In this document: positions 5,143 through 5,158 of the stretch, piece by piece | How the letters are laid out: each line of letters begins with the position of its first letter | How positions within the stretch are numbered: the stretch's first letter is position 1 | Assembly (NCBI GenBank): GCA_007123625.1 | Contig: SKKS01000049.1 | Coordinates: forward strand, 1-5,158 | DNA length: 5,158 nucleotides | Source of the DNA: Paracoccaceae bacterium | Lineage (GTDB): Bacteria > Pseudomonadota > Alphaproteobacteria > Rhodobacterales > Rhodobacteraceae | Direction: 5' to 3' | Notes under the pieces: generated by a model | What the model saw: the letters and a program-made list of their open reading frames with translations, nothing else | The model's database searches: none | What the model was told of the DNA's origin: nothing | Program-made: the position numbers and the translations under genes

Positions 5143-5158
5143 ACTTGGGCCCGGTCGC

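Noticed and set aside
5055..5158. ATG-initiated frame open to the right edge, preceded by AGAGGG
   Set aside because: Only 34 codons are visible, the translation is Arg/Pro-rich with no recognisable motif, and GC-rich DNA keeps frames open by chance.

Overview
The window looks like an ordinary chromosomal stretch from a high-GC alphaproteobacterium, most likely Rhodobacterales (Rhodobacter/Paracoccus-like). That placement rests on strong G/C bias at third codon positions and on HemE and tryptophan dioxygenase sequences that read like that group. It is inference from remembered family sequences, not a database search. No mobile element, CRISPR array, tRNA or rRNA gene is visible.

Layout, left to right. 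(1) The 3' two thirds of hemE (uroporphyrinogen decarboxylase, haem/tetrapyrrole synthesis) enters from the left edge and stops at 666. (2) A 97-nt gap follows. It holds two interlocking perfect inverted repeats (688-695/717-724 and 709-715/732-738) in the order and spacing of an H-type RNA pseudoknot, just ahead of the next gene's ribosome binding site. (3) A two-gene unit, probably translationally coupled, encodes a secreted DUF1007 protein whose predicted mature N-terminus is His-Pro-His, and a NicO/RcnA-like nickel/cobalt membrane transporter with a His/Cys-rich loop. The two reading frames overlap by 19 nt. (4) A perfect 17-bp inverted repeat lies between this unit and a convergent minus-strand gene for a PaaI-type hotdog thioesterase. 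(5) A 276-bp divergent region holds a plausible thioesterase promoter and a possible 43-codon ORF with two Trp codons. (6) The plus-strand gene for haem-dependent tryptophan 2,3-dioxygenase, the first enzyme of kynurenine synthesis, follows. (7) After 144 bp comes an L,D-transpeptidase (YkuD fold) with both a Tat motif and a lipobox, and with Glu in place of the usual Gly just before the catalytic Cys. (8) The last 126 bp hold no supported gene, only a weak nested hairpin.

How the genes relate: the DUF1007/NicO pair is the only clear functional unit, a metal-handling module in which a periplasmic protein probably serves a membrane transporter. HemE makes the haem precursor and the dioxygenase uses haem, but they are far apart and there is no sign they are co-regulated. 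The thioesterase, dioxygenase and L,D-transpeptidase look like separate transcription units.

No clearly new multi-gene system is present. The observations most worth checking are the candidate pseudoknot ahead of the metal-transport pair, the Trp-containing small ORF ahead of the tryptophan dioxygenase, and the SSEC active-site variant of the L,D-transpeptidase.
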